A DNA stretch of 64,000 nucleotides from Methylophilaceae bacterium LSUCC0665 (GCA_024919215.1 CP103437.1:372001-436000); one strand, 5' to 3'; positions 50,544 to 58,302 are shown, counted from the first letter of the stretch. Made by a program: numbers and translations. The notes: a model not told the origin generated them from the letters alone.

Positions 50544-51983
50544 ATGAAAGTAAAAATTAATCTTCAAACAAATTCGGCTAAAATGTCGTTAAAATCTGTT
50601 AAATATAGTTTAAATGTCCTTAAATCTGAAAATTTAGAAATTTTTTCTGATCTTGCAAAAGCTAAATTAAAACGATTGAAGATGAAATTTAATGACCTAG
50701 AGAGTAAGTTTTTAAGTCTCGACGGAGATAATGCTGGACATCATGTGTTCTTAAAACACTCAACTAGTAATACTTTTAAAATACAAACACATGTAAGAAA
50801 AGGGTTAAAAAATTTATTAAGTGAAAATCCAGAAACAATCAATTTATTTTGTGAAGACGACGATCCTTTATGGAATCGTGAATTACTTTATACGGCTCTT
50901 TTAAATTCTCAAGATCTCCCTTCAAGAAAAAGTAAGATCGAAAAAAAGCAACTGAAAGTGATTAATTTCTTTGGTAATTTATCTGCAAAAGAGGTTGTCG
51001 AAATTGAAGCAATAGTGTCGGGAAATACTTTATCAAGACAGCTGACAATGACACCACCCAATGACTTAACCCCAACACATTATCGTCAAGAAATAAAAAA
51101 ACTGGCTTCCAAAAGAAAGTGGAAATTTAAAGAATACAATATGAGTCAGTTGAAAAGAATGGGGGCTGGAGCTTTTGTAGCTGTGGGGCAGGGTTCAGAC
51201 CCTCAAGATGCAGCCATTGTTCACCTAACTTACCAACCTAAAACATTTAAAAAAACAATAACCCTGGTTGGAAAGGGTATCTGTTTTGACACTGGTGGAC
51301 ATAACTTAAAGCCATCCAAATATATGTTTAGTATGCATGAGGATATGAATGGTTCCGCAACCGCCTTAGGAATCTTGGAGGCGGCTTCTCTAAATAAACT
51401 ACCGGTAAAAATTGATTGCTGGCTTGCGATTGCTCAAAATCATATTGGACCAAAAGCTTACAAACAAAACGATGTTGTAAAAGCGTTAAATGGAAAAACT
51501 ATTGAAATTATCCATACAGATGCTGAGGGTAGAATGGTATTGGCAGACACCTTAACATTGGCTACTAGAACCAAATCAGATGCAGTCATTGATTTTGCAA
51601 CATTGACTGGTTGTATGGCAGTCGCAATGGGAGATCGCTACAGTGGAATATTCAGCAATAAACCTGAACTAGCCTGTCTGGCTGTTGGTTCCGGTCAAAA
51701 GTCAGGAGAAAGAGTGTGTAGCTTTCCATTTGATGAGGATTATGAAGAAGACATTGAAAGCGATATAGCTGATATCAAACAATGCACATTAGAAGGTGGC
51801 CCGGACCACATTCACGCAGCACGATTTTTAAGTCAATTTTTAACTGATCCCAAACAGCCCTGGCTTCATGTGGATTTATCCTCCAGCAATACTAAGGGTG
51901 GCTTAGGAGCAGCTATGTCTGATGTAAATGGTTTCGGAGTAAGGTTCGGCTTTAGCTTGATACAAGATATTTTACAAAAATAA
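50544..51983 (+). CDS. M17 leucyl aminopeptidase family protein
   Basis: This is a dinuclear-metal cytosolic aminopeptidase of 479 residues. Metal and catalytic residues lie in LVGKGICFDTGGHNLKPSKY (about residues 240-259), MHEDMNGSATAL (about residues 265-276) and the signature HTDAEGRMVLADTL (about residues 325-338). The N-terminal half is Lys-rich and divergent, as in the PepA/PepB-like group. HIHAARFLSQFL and WLHVDLSS occur near the end. The specific name (pepA or another) cannot be settled from sequence alone. The gene reads divergently from aceE and ends one base before a converging small gene. Confidence 0.9.
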   Translation: MKVKINLQTNSAKMSLKSVKYSLNVLKSENLEIFSDLAKAKLKRLKMKFNDLESKFLSLDGDNAGHHVFLKHSTSNTFKIQTHVRKGLKNLLSENPETINLFCEDDDPLWNRELLYTALLNSQDLPSRKSKIEKKQLKVINFFGNLSAKEVVEIEAIVSGNTLSRQLTMTPPNDLTPTHYRQEIKKLASKRKWKFKEYNMSQLKRMGAGAFVAVGQGSDPQDAAIVHLTYQPKTFKKTITLVGKGICFDTGGHNLKPSKYMFSMHEDMNGSATALGILEAASLNKLPVKIDCWLAIAQNHIGPKAYKQNDVVKALNGKTIEIIHTDAEGRMVLADTLTLATRTKSDAVIDFATLTGCMAVAMGDRYSGIFSNKPELACLAVGSGQKSGERVCSFPFDEDYEEDIESDIADIKQCTLEGGPDHIHAARFLSQFLTDPKQPWLHVDLSSSNTKGGLGAAMSDVNGFGVRFGFSLIQDILQK

Positions 51984-51984
51984 A

Positions 51985-52149
51985 CTAGAAAGTTTTCCAG
52001 GTTTCATCAAATTCAAAATGATCTCTATGCTCAGAGCGTAAGGTTAATAAACAATTTTGACAGAGATACACCCAATCTTTTTTGCCACCGTATCGACAGC
52101 GATACATGATTCTCTCTTTTATAGCGCACTCAAAACAAGCATTTTTCAT
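51985..52149 (-). CDS. small zinc-ribbon-like protein, 54 residues
   Basis: This short frame starts at ATG 52149 and has two Cys pairs plus one more Cys: CFEC (residues 5-8), C18, and CQNC (residues 30-33), spaced like a treble-clef or zinc-ribbon site. KKDWVYLCQNCLLTLRSEHRDHF resembles single zinc-binding modules that read nucleic acid or act as protein adaptors. It ends one base from the converging aminopeptidase stop, with no spare sequence, which supports a real gene. I do not recognise the family. Confidence 0.6.
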   Translation of the reverse strand: MKNACFECAIKERIMYRCRYGGKKDWVYLCQNCLLTLRSEHRDHFEFDETWKTF

Positions 52150-52282
52150 AAATAAATATTAACTTAAATTGATTATAATTTTTTAAAAATAAAACAAGAC
52201 ATTATAATTTATTTTATTTTATGTCTTTATTATAATTAAATAATTGTTTATAATAATATTTTTTAATATATGGAGAAGATAA

Positions 52283-52471
52283 ATGGCGAAATCGTTGAAG
52301 AAAAAAGTATTGGTGAAGGTTGCAAAAAAAGCTGTTAAAAAAGCTGATGTGAAGAAAAAGAAAGTAGCCAAAGTTTTGAAATTTGCTAAAAAAGTTGTTT
52401 CAAAAAAAGCTCCTTCGAAGTTAAAGGTAGCAAAAAGAATTGTGAAAAAAGCAGTCAAAAAAGCTGCTTAA
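52283..52471 (+). CDS. Lys/Ala-rich histone H1-like protein
   Basis: This 62-residue protein is built from AKK/VKK/KKA units (MAKSLKKKVLVKVAKKAVKK and onward) with no acidic stretch, like bacterial H1-type nucleoid proteins. It has a strong GGAGA ribosome-binding site 7 bases before ATG and its own intrinsic terminator. The reverse-strand frame over the same bases encodes a Phe-rich sequence and is not credible. A DNA- or RNA-compacting role is inferred from composition only. Confidence 0.75.
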   Translation: MAKSLKKKVLVKVAKKAVKKADVKKKKVAKVLKFAKKVVSKKAPSKLKVAKRIVKKAVKKAA

Positions 52472-52483
52472 AAATATCGAACA

Positions 52484-52516
52484 AAAAAAACCCGCCAGAT
52501 GGCGGGTTTTTTATTT
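52484..52516 (+). terminator. intrinsic terminator of the H1-like gene
   Basis: CCCGCC (52491-52496) and GGCGGG (52501-52506) form a GC-rich stem with an AGAT loop, preceded by an A-run and followed by TTTTTT. A-tails on both sides make it usable from either strand. Confidence 0.92.
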
Positions 52517-52521
52517 ACTTA

Positions 52522-52641
52522 TCACTGAAATAAATAAAATATTAATAATGCTAAAGCGGTAATGTTAAGTATAAAAATAACTAACTTGTTTATTTTAACT
52601 TGCTTCTTTTTCGCTAGTTTTTTTTGATTTTTCTTTTTCAT
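52522..52641 (-). CDS. small Lys-rich single-pass membrane protein, 39 residues
   Basis: The frame starts at ATG 52641 with a good GGAAGGAAG ribosome-binding site 5 bases upstream. The first 19 residues are strongly basic (MKKKNQKKLAKKKQVKINK) and the rest is one hydrophobic helix (LVIFILNITALALLIFYLFQ). It lies 13 bases downstream of the next minus-strand gene's stop, so the two may be co-transcribed. No family is recognised. Confidence 0.55.
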   Translation of the reverse strand: MKKKNQKKLAKKKQVKINKLVIFILNITALALLIFYLFQ

Positions 52642-52654
52642 TCGCGCTTCCTTC

Positions 52655-53491
52655 CTAATATCTTCCTGGAAAAACTCCTGAAGCAACATTTATTAATAGT
52701 TTATGGCCTTTTTGACGGTATCGATTAATATACCGCTTCACATTACTCATTTCCTTAATATCAATATTTTTTACAATTGCTCGAATGAGAGGATTTGATT
52801 TCTTCATATTTTCATACAATTCTTTGAATTTTAATAAAGAGGCTGGGGCTGTATCTTTATATTCAGGTTTATTTACAACCAGGCTGACTTGGTATGCTAA
52901 TTCTTGTTTATCTTCAAACTTCTGATCGAAGACTGTTTTATTTAGCTCAAGTAGCAACTTAATATTGATTGGCTTAAGTCCTTTGTTAATAGTCGGTGAA
53001 AATTTGTGTTTAATGATTACCTCTTGAGCCTTCGTTTTATCCAGGATTGGTTTCATGACTTTTTTGAATTGGTTAATCAGTGTATCCATTGATTTGTTAG
53101 TTGGGATACTTAAATTAACCGCTGTTTTTGATTTATCTAATTTGCTTATCTCTTCGACAGTAGAAGTATCTTCGAATAAATAAGCTTTCTCTTTCCACCA
53201 AGCGGTAAAGTTTGTTGCATCTGCTTTCCACTCTTTATAAAACTTCTTATGTTTTTTGTAAGCCTGATGAATTTTTTTATCTGAGGATATTGCGACTTGT
53301 TGATAAGCTTCAAACCATAACTGATAAGTTGATTTAGGGGCGATTAAATATTCTGGTATTGGCATTACTTTAGGAGCAGTTTTTTTTACTACTTTTTTTG
53401 ATGAAGTGGGTGCAAGAGAATTATGCTTCTTGATATAAGCATCGACCGAAGTTAATTTAGTTTTCGTTACTCTTTTATTATTTTGAGCCAT
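52655..53491 (-). CDS. uncharacterised Lys-rich protein
   Basis: This 278-residue protein is predicted soluble. It has a basic, low-complexity N-terminus (NNKRVTKTKLTSVDAYIKKH, then KKVVKKTAPKV), a Trp/Lys-rich middle (WFEAYQQ, KKHKKFYKEWKADA, FTAWWKEKAYLF) and a basic C-terminus. The SYQLWFEAYQ-like and YKEWKADATNFTAWW repeats of aromatic residues hint at a helical bundle. No signal peptide, membrane segment or catalytic motif is visible. The composition recalls proteins acting on nucleic acid. The upstream 180 bases are AT-rich and lead to the ppk1 Pho promoter on the other strand. Confidence 0.65.
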   Translation of the reverse strand: MAQNNKRVTKTKLTSVDAYIKKHNSLAPTSSKKVVKKTAPKVMPIPEYLIAPKSTYQLWFEAYQQVAISSDKKIHQAYKKHKKFYKEWKADATNFTAWWKEKAYLFEDTSTVEEISKLDKSKTAVNLSIPTNKSMDTLINQFKKVMKPILDKTKAQEVIIKHKFSPTINKGLKPINIKLLLELNKTVFDQKFEDKQELAYQVSLVVNKPEYKDTAPASLLKFKELYENMKKSNPLIRAIVKNIDIKEMSNVKRYINRYRQKGHKLLINVASGVFPGRY

Positions 53492-53671
53492 TTTTTTTGA
53501 TCCTTAAACAAAATGAAATTAGTCCGGACATATTAACAAAAAAATAATAATGTCTCAAGACATTATTAAAATATTTTCTTACTGTCTTTGTAATAAGAAT
53601 AAGATTGGACTCGTTTTGAAGATGTCAATTGTTTATATATAATTTAAAGCCAAAACATACACTTATGACAT

Positions 53672-53705
53672 TTGTCATAATTTTGTCATTTTAATTTATT
53701 ACTAT
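53672..53705 (+). promoter_or_regulatory. PhoB box and -10 element of ppk1-arsC-acr3
   Basis: Two identical half-sites TTGTCAT (53672-53678 and 53683-53689) are separated by 4 bases (AATT), the exact 11-base period of PhoB sites. Each differs from CTGTCAT by one base. Ten bases downstream is TACTAT (53700-53705), a fair -10 at pho-promoter spacing. An inverted copy ATGACA lies just upstream (53665-53670). Confidence 0.7.
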
Positions 53706-53713
53706 CCAAGCTG

Positions 53714-55753
53714 ATGAGCTTTACATATAATGACCGAGAACTAAGTAATTTAGATTTTATATCTAGAGTTCTTACTATTGCATCAAATCCAAAAGTTCCT
53801 CTAATTGAGCGTTTTCGGTATGTCTGTATTTGTTGTTCCTTGTTAGATGAATTTTTTGAAATACGATTCTCAAGCGTGCTTGAAGAAGCCAAGAACACAA
53901 AAAATCAGAAAAATATTCAAAAGAAGATTGATTTAATTCAAAAAAAATCAAAAAAAATTGAAAAAGAGATTCAAGCTGAGCTCTTCGGAAAAATTATTCC
54001 CGAGCTAAGAAACAATGAAATAACATTATTCATAGACAACGACTGGCCTGAAAAGTATAGCAAGACAATTAAACGTATTTTTACTCAACAGGTCAAGCCT
54101 TATCTCAATTTGATTGTTTTAAATGTGAATAGACCATTTCCAAAAATGATTAATAAATCAACTGGTTACTTCGTTGAGCTGCAGGAAAAAGATACGAAGC
54201 AAACTCGATATGCCATTGTCCAGATCCCAAGAATGTTTCAAAGAGTCTACGAGCTTCCTAAGCAGACTACGGGAGCAAAAAAATATGGTTTTGTTTTCCT
54301 GGTGGCAATGATGCGCGAGTTTGCCAGTATATTATTCCCTGATCATAACTATATAGATGAATACCAATTTAAGGTTACCAGGAATTCAGATTTGTTATTA
54401 TCAGCAGAAGATATGGATGATCTCAGGGATTCAATATCAGGTAAATTAATGACCAGGCAAACAGGTGAGCCAGTTAGAATTGAAACATCGACCAGAATGC
54501 CTAAAAATATTGTTAAGTTTATTGCAGACAATCATGATGTTACAACAAACTTTGTTCACCCTTTCAGGGGCACCCCTTCATTAGCGAATTATATAGGCCT
54601 ATTGGATCATATCAACAACCCAAGCTTCTTTTTTCCGAAACATCAGCCGAGAAAAATTAATTTTGGGGAAGATATTTTTCAATGGATAAAAGAAAAAGAT
54701 CGACTTGCACATCACCCCTATGAGAGTTTTGATATTGTGAATCAGTTTGTAAAATCTGCTGCTACTGATCCGAATGTGGTATCGATTAAACAAACAATTT
54801 ATCGAGCAGATAAAAAATCCAAACTTATTCAGTCTTTAATGGAGGCATCAATTAACGGGATTGATGTGAATGTTGTTATTGAATTGCAAGCAAGGTTTGA
54901 TGAAGAGGCGAATTTAAAGTGGGCTGAAAAACTAGAGAATGTTGGAGCGCACGTAGTTCATGGAAAACCCAATTTTAAATGCCATGCCAAATTATTAATA
55001 ATTAGTCGAAAAGAAATAAACCCAAACAATAAAAAGCCGTATATTCAGCATTATGCGCATTTGGGTACAGGAAACTATAGTGCTGGCAATGCAAGCTCCT
55101 ATACAGATTTTGGGCTTTTTACTGCGGATAAAACAATATGTAGTGATATCTTGATGACCTTTGATTTTTTATCAGGTGTGCGCAAGGAGCTTAAACCCAA
55201 GGAGATAATAAATTCACCAGAGAGGCATATATTGTTTTTAAAAAGAATGATATCTCATGAGATCAAACAAGCTAGGCTTGGAAAAACTGCTGAAATGATT
55301 ATTAAGGTCAATTCATTAACGGATACTAGAGTGATTGATATGCTTTACAGGGCTTCAAATAGTGGGGTAAGGATAACCATGATTATTCGTGGCGTATCAA
55401 GATTAATTCCGGGAATAAAAGGGCAATCAGAAAACATAAGGGTCTTATCCACTGTTGGGAGATTTTTAGAACACCACAGAATATTCTATTTCTACCATGG
55501 AGGAAAAGAACTCGTGTATTGTTCTTCGGCCGACTGGATGGAGAGAAATCTGTCTAGAAGAACTGAAGTGACCTTTCCAATCAAAAATCAGAGATTGAAA
55601 GAAAGAGTCATTGATGAAGCTCTTTATCCTCATATCGACTCTAAGCACACCTATTGGCTTTCAAAAAAATTGGACTACTCACTGAAAAATAAAAAAGGCG
55701 ATGCACGCCACCCGAACGAGATTGCTCTTGAAAAATCTATCATAACTAATTAG
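53714..55753 (+). CDS. ppk1: polyphosphate kinase 1
   Basis: This enzyme polymerises the gamma-phosphate of ATP into polyphosphate. The N-terminal domain begins NDRELSNLDFISRVL and includes SLLDEFFEIRFSSV. The catalytic PLD-like domains contain the autophosphorylated His in AHLGTGNYSAGNASSYTD near residue 455 and the second His in FLEHHRIFYFYHGG near residue 590. The length of 679 is standard. If the proposed -10 is used, transcription would start only a few bases before the ATG. It is followed after 23 bases by arsC. Confidence 0.95.
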   Translation: MSFTYNDRELSNLDFISRVLTIASNPKVPLIERFRYVCICCSLLDEFFEIRFSSVLEEAKNTKNQKNIQKKIDLIQKKSKKIEKEIQAELFGKIIPELRNNEITLFIDNDWPEKYSKTIKRIFTQQVKPYLNLIVLNVNRPFPKMINKSTGYFVELQEKDTKQTRYAIVQIPRMFQRVYELPKQTTGAKKYGFVFLVAMMREFASILFPDHNYIDEYQFKVTRNSDLLLSAEDMDDLRDSISGKLMTRQTGEPVRIETSTRMPKNIVKFIADNHDVTTNFVHPFRGTPSLANYIGLLDHINNPSFFFPKHQPRKINFGEDIFQWIKEKDRLAHHPYESFDIVNQFVKSAATDPNVVSIKQTIYRADKKSKLIQSLMEASINGIDVNVVIELQARFDEEANLKWAEKLENVGAHVVHGKPNFKCHAKLLIISRKEINPNNKKPYIQHYAHLGTGNYSAGNASSYTDFGLFTADKTICSDILMTFDFLSGVRKELKPKEIINSPERHILFLKRMISHEIKQARLGKTAEMIIKVNSLTDTRVIDMLYRASNSGVRITMIIRGVSRLIPGIKGQSENIRVLSTVGRFLEHHRIFYFYHGGKELVYCSSADWMERNLSRRTEVTFPIKNQRLKERVIDEALYPHIDSKHTYWLSKKLDYSLKNKKGDARHPNEIALEKSIITN

Positions 55754-55776
55754 ATATATTTTTTACTTAAAAAATA

Positions 55777-56244
55777 ATGAATATTGCATTTATCTGTACA
55801 CATAACAGTTGTCGAAGCATTATGGCTGAGGCCATAGCGAAATCAATAAACTCTAATAATTTTAATGCTTATAGTGCGGGAAGCACTCCAGCTGGAGTGA
55901 TTTATACAAAAGCTTTAGAAACTTTAAAAGCTAACAATATCAGCATTAATGACTTATCCTCTAAGTCGATTGATGATTTATCTCATATTAGATTTGATGC
56001 CGTCATCACGCTGTGTGGTAATGCTCATAAGGAACCATGCCCTATATGGGTTGGCGATTGCATTAAAGATCATTGGGGCTTTGAAGACCCTTCTGCTTTT
56101 ACTGATGGTCCTGAAAAGGATAAGGCGTTTCAAGATTTATTCGATAAATTGAAGAGAGTTATTTCGAGACTTGATGAGTTAATTCAAAATAATCCTGAAT
56201 CAATAGCAACACATATCAAGCACATAAAGGAGACTTTGGTCTAA
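55777..56244 (+). CDS. arsC: arsenate reductase, low-molecular-weight phosphatase type
   Basis: This thioredoxin-coupled arsenate reductase has the phosphatase-like loop C-x5-R in CTHNSCRSIMAEA (residues 8-14) and the resolving cysteines in LCGNAHKEPCPIWVG (about residues 81-91). Together they mark the Staphylococcus pI258-type ArsC rather than a tyrosine phosphatase. WGFEDPSAF is the Asp loop. Its last base is the first of acr3, so the reductase and the arsenite exporter are translationally coupled. Confidence 0.9.
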   Translation: MNIAFICTHNSCRSIMAEAIAKSINSNNFNAYSAGSTPAGVIYTKALETLKANNISINDLSSKSIDDLSHIRFDAVITLCGNAHKEPCPIWVGDCIKDHWGFEDPSAFTDGPEKDKAFQDLFDKLKRVISRLDELIQNNPESIATHIKHIKETLV

Positions 56245-57248
56245 TGGGAATTTTTGAGAAATATTTAAGCGTTTGGGTTTTTCTAGCAATTGTCATAGGT
56301 CAATCATTGGGTTTGGTTTTTCCTCAGCAATTCCAACAAATCGCAATTCTTGAATATCATAATATTAATCTAGTGATTGCCATTCTTATCTGGGCAATGA
56401 TCTTCCCAATGATGTTGCAGATTGATTTTACAAAAATTAAAGACTTGTCTAGAAATACTGGTGGATTATTTCTAACATTGTCAATTAACTGGCTAATCAA
56501 GCCTTTCACAATGTTTTTTTTCGCGACTTTGTTTATGACATACATTTTCAGCAATTATATTCCTGCGGAACTGGCTCAAGCATATATTGCTGGCATGATT
56601 TTACTTGGAGTAGCTCCATGTACTGCGATGGTATTCGTATGGAGCCATTTAATGAAAGGTGATTCTAACTACACACTTATTCAGGTTTCAGTGAATGATT
56701 TAATTATGCTTTTTGCCTTTGCACCAATTGCTGGATTCCTGTTACAGGTCTCTGATATTGTCGTACCGTATGAAACTTTATTTACATCAGTACTATTATT
56801 TATTGTTATGCCATTGATTGCATCAATTTTTATTCGTCAATTTTTTAAAAAAAATATTATTAATATTATTCAAAAGCTCAAACCATTTTCCATTTTTTCC
56901 TTATTGCTAACCATAGTGATATTGTTTGGCTTGCAATCGAATAATATTGCGAATAATTTTTTCCACATGGTTTTGATAGCAATTCCTTTAATTTTACAAA
57001 CATACCTCATATTTTATCTGGGTTATTTTATCTCCAAAAAAATAAGGCTAAATAAAAAAATTGCTGGTCCAGCATGTTTAATTGGTACTTCTAATTTTTT
57101 TGAGTTAGCAGTTGCCGTTGCAATAACTTTATTTGGTTTAAATTCACCTGCTGCATTAGCTACCATTGTTGGGGTTTTGGTTGAAGTTCCAGTGATGCTT
57201 CACTTGGTAAGTATTATCAATAAAAAATACAAACCCTCCTTTAAGTAA
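56244..57248 (+). CDS. acr3: ACR3-family arsenite efflux transporter
   Basis: This 334-residue membrane exporter has about ten hydrophobic helices. The ACR3 hallmark LLGVAPCTAMVFVWSHLMKG (about residues 121-140) contains the essential Cys, and MIFPMMLQIDF near residue 53 and LIGTSNFFELAVAVA near residue 276 match the family. It expels the arsenite produced by the upstream ArsC and completes the ppk1-arsC-acr3 transcription unit. tRNA-Arg lies 29 bases downstream. Confidence 0.93.
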   Translation: MGIFEKYLSVWVFLAIVIGQSLGLVFPQQFQQIAILEYHNINLVIAILIWAMIFPMMLQIDFTKIKDLSRNTGGLFLTLSINWLIKPFTMFFFATLFMTYIFSNYIPAELAQAYIAGMILLGVAPCTAMVFVWSHLMKGDSNYTLIQVSVNDLIMLFAFAPIAGFLLQVSDIVVPYETLFTSVLLFIVMPLIASIFIRQFFKKNIINIIQKLKPFSIFSLLLTIVILFGLQSNNIANNFFHMVLIAIPLILQTYLIFYLGYFISKKIRLNKKIAGPACLIGTSNFFELAVAVAITLFGLNSPAALATIVGVLVEVPVMLHLVSIINKKYKPSFK

Positions 57249-57277
57249 TTATCAAGTTAAAATATCTTTATTAATAT

Positions 57278-57353
57278 GCCCTCGTAGCTCAGTGGATAGA
57301 GCATCCCCCTCCTAAGGGGAGGGTCGCACGTTCGATTCGTGCCGAGGGCGCCA
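57278..57353 (+). tRNA. tRNA-Arg(CCU)
   Basis: Acceptor GCCCTCG pairs with CGAGGGC (57343-57349). The anticodon loop CTCCTAA between TCCCC and GGGGA gives CCT. CCA is encoded at 57351-57353. Its D-arm sequence recurs at 60227-60246, marking this tRNA as a probable recombination or insertion point. Confidence 0.97.
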
Positions 57354-57511
57354 TTACTCGAACGTGGCTCTACCACTGTGCGTGTGGTCTCCCAGTGTTT
57401 CCTAAAGGAAAACTGGGCGATACGAGGGCTTACAAAATATCCACTTAAAGCTATCCCAACTGCTAAAAATAAACCCATTAATCCTTGACTGATTCCTGCT
57501 AAATTTTTCAT
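57354..57511 (-). pseudogene. truncated gene start, membrane-anchored protein remnant
   Basis: An ATG at 57511 opens a frame coding a plausible N-terminal membrane segment of about 28 residues (MKNLAGISQGLMGLFLAVGI then ALSGYFVS). It resembles the anchor of SIMPL-domain proteins, but that is a weak impression. After this the frame runs into an unrelated hairpin-containing spacer and then antisense through tRNA-Arg, so the rest of the gene is missing. It directly follows the stop of the small lipoprotein gene (TGAATG), as an intact operon partner would. Confidence 0.45.
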
Positions 57512-57646
57512 TCAATTTTCCTTGCTTGCTGTCATTACTGGCTCATAAATAATTCTTGCTTCACCAACTTCAACTTTTGATCTTGTACATGCCTGAATAA
57601 ACATCAGCACGACGAGTAACAAGATAATTGTGAGGAGCTTATTCAT
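57512..57646 (-). CDS. short lipoprotein, 44 residues
   Basis: The ATG at 57646 starts a signal peptide (MNKLLTIILLLVVLMFIQAC) with a lipobox ending at Cys20. Only 24 residues of mature protein follow (TRSKVEVGEARIIYEPVMTA...). The small size suggests either a true micro-lipoprotein or the 5' partner of the truncated gene that follows. A 9-bp perfect hairpin lies about 20 bases upstream in its leader. No family is recognised. Confidence 0.5.
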   Translation of the reverse strand: MNKLLTIILLLVVLMFIQACTRSKVEVGEARIIYEPVMTASKEN

Positions 57647-57665
57647 AATTCAAACCTTTGATGGT

Positions 57666-57691
57666 GGCTATCCACTTACCGCTGGATAGCC
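57666..57691. repeat. inverted repeat with an alternative pairing
   Basis: GGCTATCCA (57666-57674) and TGGATAGCC (57683-57691) form a perfect 9-bp stem with an 8-base loop. The loop and right arm (CCGCT, 57679-57683) can instead pair with AGCGG (57694-57698), so two mutually exclusive hairpins are possible. The position is the 5' leader of the minus-strand lipoprotein gene. There is no T-run. Confidence 0.6.
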
Positions 57692-57744
57692 TTAGCGGAA
57701 GAGGATCCTATGGAATGAAAGGAGAGATGCCTCTTAGTTAAAAG

Positions 57745-58008
57745 ATGATTAGTTTTAAAATAGTCAGGCTTTTTTGCTATTATTTTTTTATGAGTCAGTT
57801 CATAATTTATTCAGCTGCTAAATTTATTGCGTTATTTGCTTATGCAAAGATAATTTTTATCATTTTGAAACTGGATCGATTTGTAGAGTTATTTGGCAAA
57901 CCAACCCAAACTCTATTGAAGTATTTTTTTATTTGCTTAATTAGTTATAAGGTTATTGAAGTTTCTAATGGTTTAATTGAGCAATTTGAACTTCTTAATA
58001 CAAAGTAG
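57745..58008 (+). CDS. small hydrophobic protein of unknown function
   Basis: This 87-residue frame has hydrophobic stretches at about residues 5-45 and 60-75, consistent with two membrane helices. An internal ATG at 57790 (MSQFIIYSAAKF) gives a 72-residue alternative with a more usual start. It precedes the repeat-protein gene by 15 bases in the same direction. No family is recognised, and the AT-rich composition means it could be spurious. Confidence 0.4.
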   Translation: MISFKIVRLFCYYFFMSQFIIYSAAKFIALFAYAKIIFIILKLDRFVELFGKPTQTLLKYFFICLISYKVIEVSNGLIEQFELLNTK

Positions 58009-58023
58009 TATCTTTATAAATAC

Positions 58024-58302
58024 ATGAAGTACATGCTTCTTATCTCTTTTTTTATATCCTCATTTCTTTTTGCAGAGGGCAACCCCTTTTTGGATGGATA
58101 TTATCAAAGAGACAATCCCTTCTTAGATGGGTATGTCCAGGATACTAACCCATTTCTTGATGGATACATTCAAAGAGATAATCCATTTCTAGATGGTTAT
58201 GTACAAGACACAAATCCCTTTGCTGATGGATATATTCAAGACTCCAATCCTTTCTTAGATGGTTATGTCCAGGATAAGTCCGTCTTTGGATTTGATGAAT
58301 GA
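58024..58302 (+). CDS. secreted tandem-repeat protein, 11-residue NPFLDGY repeats
   Basis: This 92-residue protein consists of a signal peptide (MKYMLLISFFISSFLFAEG) and six back-to-back 11-residue repeats of the form NPFLDGYxQxx (residues 20-85), then SVFGFDE. Repeat ends alternate between QRD and QDT in the first four copies. The gene overlaps the next repeat-protein gene by 4 bases (ATGA), so the two are produced together and probably both exported by Sec. I know no characterised function. The regular Asn-Pro/Asp-Gly turns suggest a solenoid or calcium-binding repeat, which is inference. Confidence 0.8.
   Translation: MKYMLLISFFISSFLFAEGNPFLDGYYQRDNPFLDGYVQDTNPFLDGYIQRDNPFLDGYVQDTNPFADGYIQDSNPFLDGYVQDKSVFGFDE
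58081..58278 (+). repeat. six 33-bp in-frame tandem repeats
   Basis: Six consecutive 33-bp units each encode NPFLDGY[YVI]Q plus two variable residues (copy 5 has NPFADGY). Codons differ between copies at many silent positions while the protein is nearly unchanged. Confidence 0.9.

Noticed and set aside
57257-57511. A complete 84-residue minus-strand gene reading through tRNA-Arg
   Set aside because: Its last third is the antisense of the tRNA. Only the first 28 residues look protein-like, so it is described as a truncated remnant.
58081-58278. A CRISPR-like repeat array
   Set aside because: The 33-bp units are directly adjacent without spacers, stay in one reading frame and encode conserved residues, so they are protein repeats.
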